Of a stretch of DNA of 49,127 nt, positions 16,095 through 24,400 are shown piece by piece. The position numbers and the translations under genes were made by a program. Each line of letters opens with the position of its first letter. The stretch's first letter is position 1. The stretch spans positions 1-49,127 of the forward strand of contig JASJDA010000065.1 of the NCBI GenBank assembly GCA_030065755.1, given 5' to 3'. The stretch is from Prochloraceae cyanobacterium (GTDB lineage: Bacteria > Cyanobacteriota > Cyanobacteriia > Cyanobacteriales > JASJDA01). The notes under the pieces were generated by a model. It worked only from the letters and a program-made list of their open reading frames with translations, did not search any database and was not told where the DNA came from.

Positions 16095-18347
16095 ATGCTT
16101 ACAAAACCGAAGCTTAAAACTCACTTTCATGTTGAGGTGTTTGAGGAAGAAGGGGCATTCCTCGTGTCTGAAAGAGGCGCGATTGTGCTGAACGATCGCA
16201 TTTTTCAATCTTTATTTCCATTGTTGGACGGAAATCGAACTGCTGACGAAATTGTCGAGCAACTCCAAGATAAGCTACCAGCACCCTATATTTATTACGC
16301 CCTTATGGAGTTGGAGCAAAGGGGCTATCTGGTCAAAAATAAAGAAACTCTACCAGAAAACTTAGCCGTATTTTGCGAACATTTGAACGTCAGCCTTAAA
16401 GATGCCTGCGATCGCTTGCAAACAACTAAAGTTGCAGTCAAGGCTTTAGGCAACTTGTCTGCCTCAGAATTGACCTCTATTATCGAATCGCTGGAAATTC
16501 AAGTGGCTGAAGAGGCAAACCTTGAGGTGGTTTTGACCGACGACTACTTGCGAGGGGAACTCGAAGAAATTAACCAAAAAAATTTAGCGCGATCGCGTCC
16601 TTGGATGTTGGTTAAACCGACGGGAACTCTCACCTGGATCGGACCGATCTTCGATCCTGAAAAAACTGGTTGTTGGCAATGCTTGGCTCAACGCTTGCGA
16701 GCCAATCGACCTGTTGAAGAGTTCATTGAGAGACGGAAAAATGGGTTATTTCCTTTAACACCCCCTTTGGCTGACCTGTCCTCAACGCGGCAAACTGCCC
16801 TAAATATGGCAGCGACTGAAATACTTAAATGGATTCTACAGGGAGAAAATAAGCGTCTTGAAGGGAATCTGGTTACTTACGATAGCCTCTCTCTAGAAAC
16901 ACAAAACCATCAGCTTATTAAACGCCCCCAGTGTCCTAGCTGCGGTATCCTCAAACCCGAACATAGCAAGCCTTTACCTATAGTACTCGGTCGTCGAAAA
17001 AAAACCTTTACTGCTGATGGGGGGCACCGCTGTGCTACACCAGAAGAGACCTTTGAGAGATATCGACACCATATTAGCCCCATTACAGGAGTTGTACGAG
17101 AGTTGGGAAAAATTTCCCGCAACTTAAATGGTTTAACTCCTACCTATTTTGCCAAGCATCATTTTGTCTACACCTTTGACAATTTAAGAAGCTTAAAGCA
17201 GAATATCGGGGGCAGAAGTGCAGGAAAAGGAAGAACGGAGGCGCAAGCGAGAGTAAGCGGTTTTTGCGAAGCGATCGAAAGGTATTCGGGCATTTTTCAG
17301 GGAGATGAAATTAGAGTTAAGGGCAGTTACCAAACAATGGGCGACAGGGCTATCCATCCCAATACCTGCACTAACTTCAGCCAAGCCCAATATAATAACC
17401 GAGAGGAGTGGAATGCCGCCTGTGACAGTTTCTTTCAGAAAGTTCCCGAACCTTTCGATGAAGAAAGGGAAATTGAATGGACTCCTGTTTGGTCTTTAAC
17501 CCACCAAGACTTCAAGTATCTGCCAACTGCTTATTGTTATTTTGGCTATCCCATGCCTCCAAGGCCCGATTGTTGGGCAGATACCAACGGCTGTGCGGCG
17601 GGAAATACTCTAGAAGAGGCGATCGTGCAGGGTTTTATGGAATTGGTAGAGCGAGATAGTGTCGCTCTGTGGTGGTATAACCGCATTCAAAGACCGAGAG
17701 TAAATTTAGAGAGTTTTGACGAACCCTATTTTCAATCTTTGACAAGTTATTACCACTCGCTCGATCGCGAACTTTGGGTTCTCGATATCACTAGCGACCT
17801 TAATATTCCAGTCTTTGCTGCCATTAGTCGCAGGCGCGATCGTGAAGTAGAAGATATTATTTTCGGCTTTGGTGCTCATTTCGATCCCAAGCTAGCTCTT
17901 CAAAGAGCTATTACTGAGGTCAATCAAATTCTTCCTGCTGTTGTAACTGCAAATGCTGATGGTACCACTGAATATGCTGCTTCTGCCGAACCACTAGTTC
18001 TCGATTGGTGGAAAAGGGCAACACTAAAAAATCAGCCTTACCTAGCACCCCACAAAAGTACGGATGCCAAAGCGTACTCCGACTATCCTCGATTAGGGAG
18101 CGAGGATCTGCTCGAAGATATTAAACTTTGCCAGCAAATTGTCGAGCAGCGGGGTATGGAAATGCTGGTGCTAGATCAAACCCGTCCCGATATTGGACTG
18201 AAAGTCGTTAAGGTTGTGATTCCAGGACTGCGCCACTTCTGGAAGCGCTTGGGGTCGGGACGGCTTTATGAGGTTCCAGTGCAATTGGGCTGGCTCAAAG
18301 AAACAACCTCAGAGGAGCAACTTAACCCATTCCCAATGTGGATGTGA
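16095..18347 (+). CDS. TOMM cyclodehydratase: RRE-ThiF-like/YcaO fusion
   Basis: A 750-residue azoline-forming RiPP enzyme. Residues ~8-75 form a RiPP recognition element-like winged helix (FHVEVFEEEGAFLVSERGAI). Residues ~85-290 are the ocin-ThiF/E1-like domain with zinc cysteines C193/C196 (CWQC) and C280/C283 (CPSC). The YcaO domain follows (~320-750) with ATP/Mg motifs SGFCEAIER (from S388) and MELVERD (from E516), and a proline-containing end (NPFPMWM), as needed for catalysis. It should bind a leader peptide and convert Cys/Ser/Thr of a precursor to azolines using ATP. No SagB-type dehydrogenase is in the window, so azolines might stay unoxidised. All key motifs are intact. Confidence 0.92.
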   Translation: MLTKPKLKTHFHVEVFEEEGAFLVSERGAIVLNDRIFQSLFPLLDGNRTADEIVEQLQDKLPAPYIYYALMELEQRGYLVKNKETLPENLAVFCEHLNVSLKDACDRLQTTKVAVKALGNLSASELTSIIESLEIQVAEEANLEVVLTDDYLRGELEEINQKNLARSRPWMLVKPTGTLTWIGPIFDPEKTGCWQCLAQRLRANRPVEEFIERRKNGLFPLTPPLADLSSTRQTALNMAATEILKWILQGENKRLEGNLVTYDSLSLETQNHQLIKRPQCPSCGILKPEHSKPLPIVLGRRKKTFTADGGHRCATPEETFERYRHHISPITGVVRELGKISRNLNGLTPTYFAKHHFVYTFDNLRSLKQNIGGRSAGKGRTEAQARVSGFCEAIERYSGIFQGDEIRVKGSYQTMGDRAIHPNTCTNFSQAQYNNREEWNAACDSFFQKVPEPFDEEREIEWTPVWSLTHQDFKYLPTAYCYFGYPMPPRPDCWADTNGCAAGNTLEEAIVQGFMELVERDSVALWWYNRIQRPRVNLESFDEPYFQSLTSYYHSLDRELWVLDITSDLNIPVFAAISRRRDREVEDIIFGFGAHFDPKLALQRAITEVNQILPAVVTANADGTTEYAASAEPLVLDWWKRATLKNQPYLAPHKSTDAKAYSDYPRLGSEDLLEDIKLCQQIVEQRGMEMLVLDQTRPDIGLKVVKVVIPGLRHFWKRLGSGRLYEVPVQLGWLKETTSEEQLNPFPMWM

Positions 18348-18445
18348 AATCTACCAGCTTTGAAAAAGGCGGGATTCTCACAAGTAGCACTCGCTCGATC
18401 TACTACTATACTAACCGTGCAACAGCATTAAGCAAGGCCAAAAAG

Positions 18446-18652
18446 ATGAATACCCAATTGGTTGATACTTTAATACAAATTATCTTTTCTCTTTCTAAAG
18501 AAGAACGAAACTTATTAGAGGAAAAGTTATTTTTCCACATATCAGAACCTTCAACGCAAGATTTGATGAAACTAGCGCAAAAAAGCAGTTCTTTTAGCTT
18601 TTTAGAAGATGAACCCGATATTTATACTCTCGAAGACGGAGAATCTGTCTAG
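18446..18652 (+). CDS. Putative antitoxin of a MazF/PemK-type pair
   Basis: The frame is open from 18338, but I choose the ATG at 18446 (68 aa: MNTQLVDTLIQIIFSLSKEE) because the upstream part overlaps the YcaO gene and is low complexity. The N-terminal helix-rich stretch and acidic C-terminus (EDEPDIYTLEDGESV) resemble short cyanobacterial antitoxins paired with PemK-like toxins. Its stop TAG overlaps the toxin GTG start by one base, indicating translational coupling. DNA binding is not evident from a motif, so the role rests on the pairing. Confidence 0.7.
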   Translation: MNTQLVDTLIQIIFSLSKEERNLLEEKLFFHISEPSTQDLMKLAQKSSSFSFLEDEPDIYTLEDGESV

Positions 18653-19002
18653 TGTCACTTGCTAAAGGAGATATTGTCTTAGTTCCTTTCCCCTTTACCA
18701 ATCTAAGTCAAACTAAGCTACGTCCTGCGGTAGTTTTATGGGTAGAAAACGCAGGTAATGATGCCACTGTTTGTTTTATTTCTTCACAAAACCTCACCAA
18801 TATTCGCCCAGACGAATTTTTACTCGATTCAAAAGATCCAGAATTTTCCGGTACTGGTCTAAAAGTTGCTTCTAAAGTTAGAGTATCGAGAATTGTCACT
18901 ATTGAACGTAGTCTTATAACTAGACGCATTGGTAAATTAGGAACTAATCAAACTCTACAACTAAATAAAACTTTAATCAAAATATTTCATTTGACATTGT
19001 GA
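18652..19002 (+). CDS. MazF/PemK family endoribonuclease toxin
   Basis: A 116-residue protein from a GTG start overlapping the antitoxin stop. MSLAKGDIVLVPFPFTNLSQ and KLRPAVVLW form the MazF/PemK core (GDI..V.FPF....KLRPAVV), and the Arg of KLRPAVV is the usual catalytic residue. The family cleaves mRNA. The pair sits inside the TOMM locus between the cyclodehydratase and the amidohydrolase, and is followed by a strong hairpin at 19007. Confidence 0.9.
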   Translation: MSLAKGDIVLVPFPFTNLSQTKLRPAVVLWVENAGNDATVCFISSQNLTNIRPDEFLLDSKDPEFSGTGLKVASKVRVSRIVTIERSLITRRIGKLGTNQTLQLNKTLIKIFHLTL

Positions 19003-19006
19003 ACTT

Positions 19007-19028
19007 CTGCGCGGACAAGTCCGCGCAG
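19007..19028 (+). terminator. Perfect 10-bp hairpin after the toxin gene
   Basis: CTGCGCGGAC (19007-19016), two bases, then GTCCGCGCAG (19019-19028): a perfect GC-rich palindrome 5 bases after the toxin stop. No T-run follows, so it may be an mRNA 3' stabiliser or a dispersed palindrome rather than an intrinsic terminator. Confidence 0.5.
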
Positions 19029-19105
19029 CTTCCTACCCCACAGACCGCCTCTTTGGCATGTTTTCAGCCCGACATTAACCAATAAAATCCAAAATCGATC
19101 GACCT

Positions 19106-20188
19106 ATGCTAAATGGATATCAAATCATAGATGCAGATTCCCACGTCTACGAACCACCAGATATGTGGGAGGATTATCTAGAGCCTGCTTTTAAGAGTTT
19201 TGCTCCTTCCCCAGAGCTGACTATTAAAGGTGAAGCGGTACTCCACAAACACTCCGATCGCCTCTACCAAGAGGGTGCAAAGCAAGTAACTCAAGCCTAT
19301 CCTCTATCTTGGCTAAATAAGTTTGATGCCGAATCTCACGTGCGGACTATGAAGCAGATGGGAGTTGATGTCTCTTTCATATATCCCACACACTTATCGT
19401 GGATTATCGCCGTAGACAGTATGGCTTCCCAACTGGCAGGTGCATTTGTCCGTGCCTATAATAATTGGCTGCGAGACTTTTGCAGTTACGACCCAGAAAC
19501 TCTTCGCGGTGTAGGAGTGGTTAATTTGCACGCACCGGAAGAAATGGTAACTGAATTGGAGCGGGTGGCAGAGTTTGGCTGGAAAGCCGTCTATTTACGC
19601 CCCAATCCCGTCAAGGGTCGATTGCTGAGCGATTCCGCCTACGAACCGTTTTGGACAAAGTGCGAAGAATTAGGTATTGCCGTTAGCCTTCATGAGGGAA
19701 CCCACTCTCGCCTTCCTACTACTGGAGCCGATCGCTTTAATACCCGCTTTGCTTTGCACGCTTGTTCTCACCCGATGGAGCAAATGATGGCACTGCTAGC
19801 GCTGATCGAAGGTGGAGTGTTAGAGCGCCATCCTAAACTTAGGGTCGGATTTCTGGAATCTGGCTGCGGCTGGCTCCCCTACTGGCTGTGGCGGCTCGAT
19901 CGCGAGTACGCAGACTTGCGCTGGGAAGTAGAAGACACAGTGAAGATAAAGCCTTCGGAGTATTTCCGTCGCCAGTGCTTTATTGCGATCGAGCCTTCGG
20001 AGTCTTATCTGCCTCAATTCCTCGATTATCTCGGCCCAGATAACCTAATCTTCGGATCTGACTACCCTCACATGGATCACCAGCCAGATGTGGTTGCGGA
20101 CGCGGTAGCACTTCGGGAGCAACTACCGGAGAAAATCGTGCAGAAAATCCTCTGGGATAATCCAGTCCGTTTCTACGGTTTAAGGTAA
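19106..20188 (+). CDS. ACMSD-like amidohydrolase (Amidohydro_2)
   Basis: A 360-residue metal-dependent hydrolase of the ACMSD-like family (PF04909 type). Metal ligands are visible: D-x-H at residues 11-13 (IDADSHVYEP), a central His in SLHEGTH, another in HACSHPMEQMM, and the catalytic Asp in IFGSDYPHMD. Substrates of the family range from carboxymuconate semialdehydes to peptide-derived compounds; in bottromycin biosynthesis an amidohydrolase works with YcaO enzymes. Its place 100 bases after the TA pair, on the strand of the cyclodehydratase and before the 199-aa gene, makes a tailoring role in the TOMM pathway a reasonable inference. A catabolic role cannot be excluded. Confidence 0.87.
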   Translation: MLNGYQIIDADSHVYEPPDMWEDYLEPAFKSFAPSPELTIKGEAVLHKHSDRLYQEGAKQVTQAYPLSWLNKFDAESHVRTMKQMGVDVSFIYPTHLSWIIAVDSMASQLAGAFVRAYNNWLRDFCSYDPETLRGVGVVNLHAPEEMVTELERVAEFGWKAVYLRPNPVKGRLLSDSAYEPFWTKCEELGIAVSLHEGTHSRLPTTGADRFNTRFALHACSHPMEQMMALLALIEGGVLERHPKLRVGFLESGCGWLPYWLWRLDREYADLRWEVEDTVKIKPSEYFRRQCFIAIEPSESYLPQFLDYLGPDNLIFGSDYPHMDHQPDVVADAVALREQLPEKIVQKILWDNPVRFYGLR

Positions 20189-20235
20189 TACCGTTTCTAT
20201 TTAAATTTGCTAGAAGTCAGGTACGTAATTTTTTT

Positions 20236-20307
20236 CATTAGTTTTTGCATTAGTTTTTGCATTAGTTTTATGAGATTGAGAGACTAAGAGCAAAACTAAT
20301 ATAAAAC
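20236..20307 (+). promoter_or_regulatory. Operator array and promoter, copy 2 (before the 199-aa gene)
   Basis: CATTAGTTTTTG at 20236-20247 and 20248-20259, CATTAGTTTT at 20260-20269, then ATGAG at 20270: AT-aligned steps of 12, 12 and 9 bp, with a weak fourth box near 20225. AGAGACTAAGAGCAAAACT follows and the -10 TAATAT is at 20297-20302, 27 bases from ATGAG as in copy 1. Transcription would start near 20309, about 65 bases before the ATG at 20373. Confidence 0.72.
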
Positions 20308-20372
20308 ATAGCTGATTAAGTTCAATATTGTTTTTATTTTCCAGTTAAACTAATTTAAGGAGCTTTTTGAAA

Positions 20373-20972
20373 ATGGTAGAACAGTTCAACTGCCGACCTC
20401 AATTACCCCCATATCTCAAGAATAATCACTGGGAGGAGATAGAGTTAACCATTAAGCAATGGTCTCAAATAGTTGCCTGGTCTTGGTTGGTTGACTATAC
20501 GGTGTTTACTGAAGATAAGCAAAAGTCATCAGAAATGCGGTTGAAACGTTTTTTTACACAAACCCTCAAAAATCAAGCTCAATATAACGCTGCAGCAAAG
20601 GCTTATGGGGATCCACATGCTATGGCTATGGCGGAAAAAGAAAGTAAAATTTTGAAAAAACTTATTGAGGGGGCTGAAAATATAGAGGGACTAACTTTGA
20701 GTGATGTGTTTGAAGAACTCACTGGGACTCAGTGCATTTGTAAGAGTCATCCAGATTTCATGGAGCTGTTTCGTTTTGAAGTAATTCTTGGTTATGTTGG
20801 CAGTATCCGCGAAGACGAAGAAGAAAAGGCGCGATATGTTGCGACTTTGGCCTACACAGAACCTCCTCGGTTTAGTCCAGCTTCCGTCACAGAAGGAGAA
20901 TTGATGTCTTGGATGCGCGACAATAGTGAAAATCACCTTCCTCCCCCCTTTATTCCCCTAGCTACAACATAA
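20373..20972 (+). CDS. Unrecognised 199-aa protein of the TOMM locus (candidate precursor or accessory)
   Basis: The start is the ATG at 20373 (MVEQFNCRPQLPPYLKNNHW), preceded by AAGGAG at 20357-20362. The protein is helical and charged, with KRFFTQTLKNQAQYNAAAKA, a second acidic half (EGLTLSDVFEELTGTQCICK) and a Pro-rich end (HLPPPFIPLATT). I recognise no family. Its promoter array is almost the same as that before the cyclodehydratase, so the two are probably co-regulated. It could be a long-leader precursor of the kind related to nitrile hydratase or Nif11 proteins, but it lacks an obvious Cys/Ser/Thr-rich core, so a partner protein is equally possible. Confidence 0.6.
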   Translation: MVEQFNCRPQLPPYLKNNHWEEIELTIKQWSQIVAWSWLVDYTVFTEDKQKSSEMRLKRFFTQTLKNQAQYNAAAKAYGDPHAMAMAEKESKILKKLIEGAENIEGLTLSDVFEELTGTQCICKSHPDFMELFRFEVILGYVGSIREDEEEKARYVATLAYTEPPRFSPASVTEGELMSWMRDNSENHLPPPFIPLATT

Positions 20973-21035
20973 ACTACCACATTTTTGATTGATGGCAAAA
21001 GAGGTAGGGATAGAAGCAAAAAGTTTTTATGCTCT

Positions 21036-21356
21036 AACTCTTTTGTTTTGCCGAAACATTCCTCTCTTAGCGATCGGCAGTCGTACAATCTTAAGAAATT
21101 ATGCTAAAAAAACGGCTACCAACTTTCCATGCCGAGGGGCTTCTGGGACCGCCGCCCACAAAAGACGACAGGGCGCTTGCGTCGGGTTTTAGCACGAACT
21201 GAGTTTTCCCAATTTGCCCTAAACAATGGGCCAATCCGAAAAAAGAATTCCGTGACGGCTCATTTACCCAACTATGCTTTACCCAAAGGGGTCGCTGCTC
21301 ATCGATGGCAAAAGCAGCGTGAACTGGAGCAGCCGGTGCTTGAGTCAATTAAATAA
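21036..21356 (+). pseudogene. Degraded second copy of the cyclodehydratase start, plus unassigned sequence
   Basis: The 24-base identity with 16030-16053 is followed, after the same spacing, by an ATG at 21101 opening MLKKRLPTFHAEGLLGP, which parallels MLTKPKLKTHFHVEVFEEEG of the intact enzyme. The frame soon ends at about 21200. The rest, to 21356, can be read as an overlapping 75-codon frame (MPRGFWDRRPQ...) or on the other strand, neither with a family I know. I regard the block as a truncated and decayed duplicate. The 510 bases from 20973 to 21481 hold no other supported gene. Confidence 0.6.
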
Positions 21357-21379
21357 GAGGTGTTTTTGCTTCAGATCAG

Positions 21380-21408
21380 AGTCTGGATTCATTTTCTCAT
21401 TCCAGACT
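21380..21408. promoter_or_regulatory. Inverted repeat upstream of the large kinase gene
   Basis: AGTCTGGA (21380-21387) and TCCAGACT (21401-21408) form a perfect 8-bp inverted repeat around a 13-base loop, 73 bases before the start codon at 21482. It could be an operator or a leader stem. No T-run follows, so it is not a good terminator. Confidence 0.4.
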
Positions 21409-21481
21409 TAGCGGAAACTAGAGAATGATAAAATTCTAGAAATCTTGTAGAAAAAGGATTCCAGGGTTTTTCAAGCTTCAT

Positions 21482-24400
21482 ATGGATCGTCAGCCAGAGA
21501 CTATTAAAACCGACTATCAGATTATTCAAAAAATCTATGAAAGTTTTAATTCATTAGTTTATCGAGCTATCCTCAAGCCCGATCGTCAACCCGTTATTCT
21601 GAAGATTCTCAAGGAAAACTATCCCACTCCCTCAGAACTAACTCGATACAAGCAGGAATATGAAATCACTCACTCCCTGAATGCCGATGGAGTTATTAAA
21701 GTATACGATTTGCAGCGATATGAAAATAGTCTGGTCATGTTCTTAGAAGACTTTGGCGGTGAATCTTTAAAATTGTTAATCTGCAATCGTCAATTTACTC
21801 TCAAAGAATTACTCTCTATTGCCATCAAAACTACTGAGAGTTTGTCTGCTATTCACGCTGCTAATATTATCCACAAAGATATTAACCCCTCTAATATCGT
21901 CTATAACCCAGAAACCGAAAAACTCAAAATTATCGATTTTGGCATTTCTACCTGTTTATCTCGGGAAAATCAGACAGTTGGCAATCTCGATCGATTAGAA
22001 GGAACTTTAGCTTATATTGCCCCAGAGCAAACTGGAAGAATGAACCGAGGAATAGATTACCGCAGCGATTTTTATTCCTTGGGTGCTACTTTCTACGAAT
22101 TGCTCACCAATAAACTGCCTTTTGCAACCACTGACTCTATAGAGTTAGTTCATTGTCATATTGCTCAACAACCTCGATCGCCTCATCAGATAATTCCCTC
22201 CATTCCTGCGATGGTTTCCAACATTGTGATGAAATTGTTAGCCAAAACTCCAGAAGAACGATACCAAAGTGCTTGGGGAATAAAAGCTGATTTGGAAATC
22301 TGTCTCGATCGCTTACAGAGTTTAGGGCAAATTGACCATTTTTCTTTAGCAACTCAGGATATTTGCGATCGCTTTCACATTCCCGAAAAACTTTACGGTA
22401 GGGAGAAAGAAGTCACTCAACTATTAACTACTTTTGAGCGAGTCAGTCAAGGCAGCACGGAGATGATGCTGGTTTCTGGTTATTCAGGAATTGGCAAATC
22501 TGCCTTAGTTAATGAAGTTCACAAACCGATATTACGCCAACGAGGCTACTTTATTAGCGGAAAATTTGACCAGTTGAAGCGAGATATTCCCTACGGGGCG
22601 ATTACTCTAGCCTTTCAATACTTAATACGACAGTTACTTACCGAATCTGAAGCAGCACTACAAACTTGGAAACAGCAAGTTTTAGAAGCCTTGGGAGCTA
22701 ATGGTCAGATCCTCATCGATGTTATTCCTGAATTAGAGCATATTGTCGGTAAACAGCAGCCAGTGGCGCAATTAGGATCAACTGAGGCTCAAAATCGATT
22801 TAACTTATTCTTTCAAAGATTTATTAGCGTTTTCACTAAAAAAGAACACCCCTTAGTTATCTTCCTCGATGATCTACAGTGGGCAGATTTAGCATCTCTG
22901 AAGTTAATTGAGCTATTAATAACCGATGCCGACAGCGAATATTTATTGATAATCGGAGCTTACCGAGATAATGAAGTTGATGCGATTCATCCTTTAATGC
23001 AAACCGTAGAACAAATTAAAAAAGAAAATTCTAGGATCAATAATATCTCGCTCCAACCATTAGGAATCAAATATATCAACCAATTAATTGCCGATACTTT
23101 AAATTGCTCCACCACCAAGTCAAAATCTATAGCAAATTTAGTAAATAATAAAACTCAAGGAAACCCTTTTTTCTTAATTCAATTACTCCAGTTTCTCTAT
23201 AAAAAAAACCTTTTGTCATTTAACAATAATAAAAATGATTGGCACTGGAATATTGAAGAAATTGAAAGAGTAAGAATAACTGATAATGTAGTTAACTTAA
23301 CTATCGGTAAGATTACCAAACTAGATGAAAAGACTCAGAACATTTTGCAATTAGCTGCTTGTATTGGCAACCAATTTAATTTAGAAGTTCTTTCCGTTAT
23401 CAATAATCAATCTCAAATAACTACAGCTAGAGAACTTCAGCCAGCAATAGAGGAAGGTTTGATTTTATCCTTGAGTAATGACTACAAAATTCCCTTGCTT
23501 TGGAATCAGGAAGAAATATCAAGGGACACTTCAGAAATATCTGATGCTTTTATTCCTAAAATCCCCCAATATATCCCCTACAAATTTTTACACGATAGAG
23601 TTCAGCAAGCCGCCTATACTTTGATTCCAGAAGCAGATAAAAAAGTAGTTCATTTACAAGTAGGTCGTCTTTTACTAAGAAATATAAAAAAAACTGAATT
23701 AGAAGAAAATATTTTTGATATTGTCAATCATCTAAACGAAGCCTCTAAATTAATAACTGAGCGTTCAGAAAGAGATAATTTAGCTAAATTAAATCTTCAA
23801 GCTGGTAAAAAAGCGAAAGCCTCAACAGCTTATGAAGCAGCTCTGAGATATTTAGAAACTGGGTTAGTATTATTGTCACCAAGCAGTTGGGATCAACAGT
23901 ATCAATTGACTTTAGAAATTCATGTAGAAACTTTAGAATTACTTTGCTTAAATACCAAGTTTAATCGAATTGAAAAACTTTTTGACACTATACTGCAAAA
24001 AGCTAAAAATATTCTCGATACAGTCAAAGCTTATCAAATTAAAATATCATATTATTACACTATATTTGAGAATCAAAAAGCAATAAATACTGGCATTGAT
24101 ATTTTATCGAGACTAGGAATAGATATTTCGGGGCGAGCTATCAATATAAATGAGAGAATTGAACAACAAAAGCAAGATATTAAATCACTCTTAGAAACAC
24201 AAAAAATCGAGAACTTGGCCGATCTAACCAAAATGACTGATCCATATAAAATTGGAGCTGTCAAAATATTGCAGGAAGTTATGACTTCAACTATTACTAC
24301 AAATTTTTCATTATGCATTGAGTTGGTATTAATTCAACTTAATCTCTGTATTAAATATGGCAATCCTCCCCAAGCTCCTGGTATATACAATACTTATGGA

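Noticed and set aside
18338..18445. Upstream extension of the antitoxin
   Set aside because: It overlaps the end of the cyclodehydratase and adds low-complexity residues; the ATG at 18446 gives a normal antitoxin length.
21091..21348. Overlapping frames on both strands (75 and 85 codons)
   Set aside because: Neither shows a known family, and the start of the block is a decayed copy of another gene; likely chance frames.
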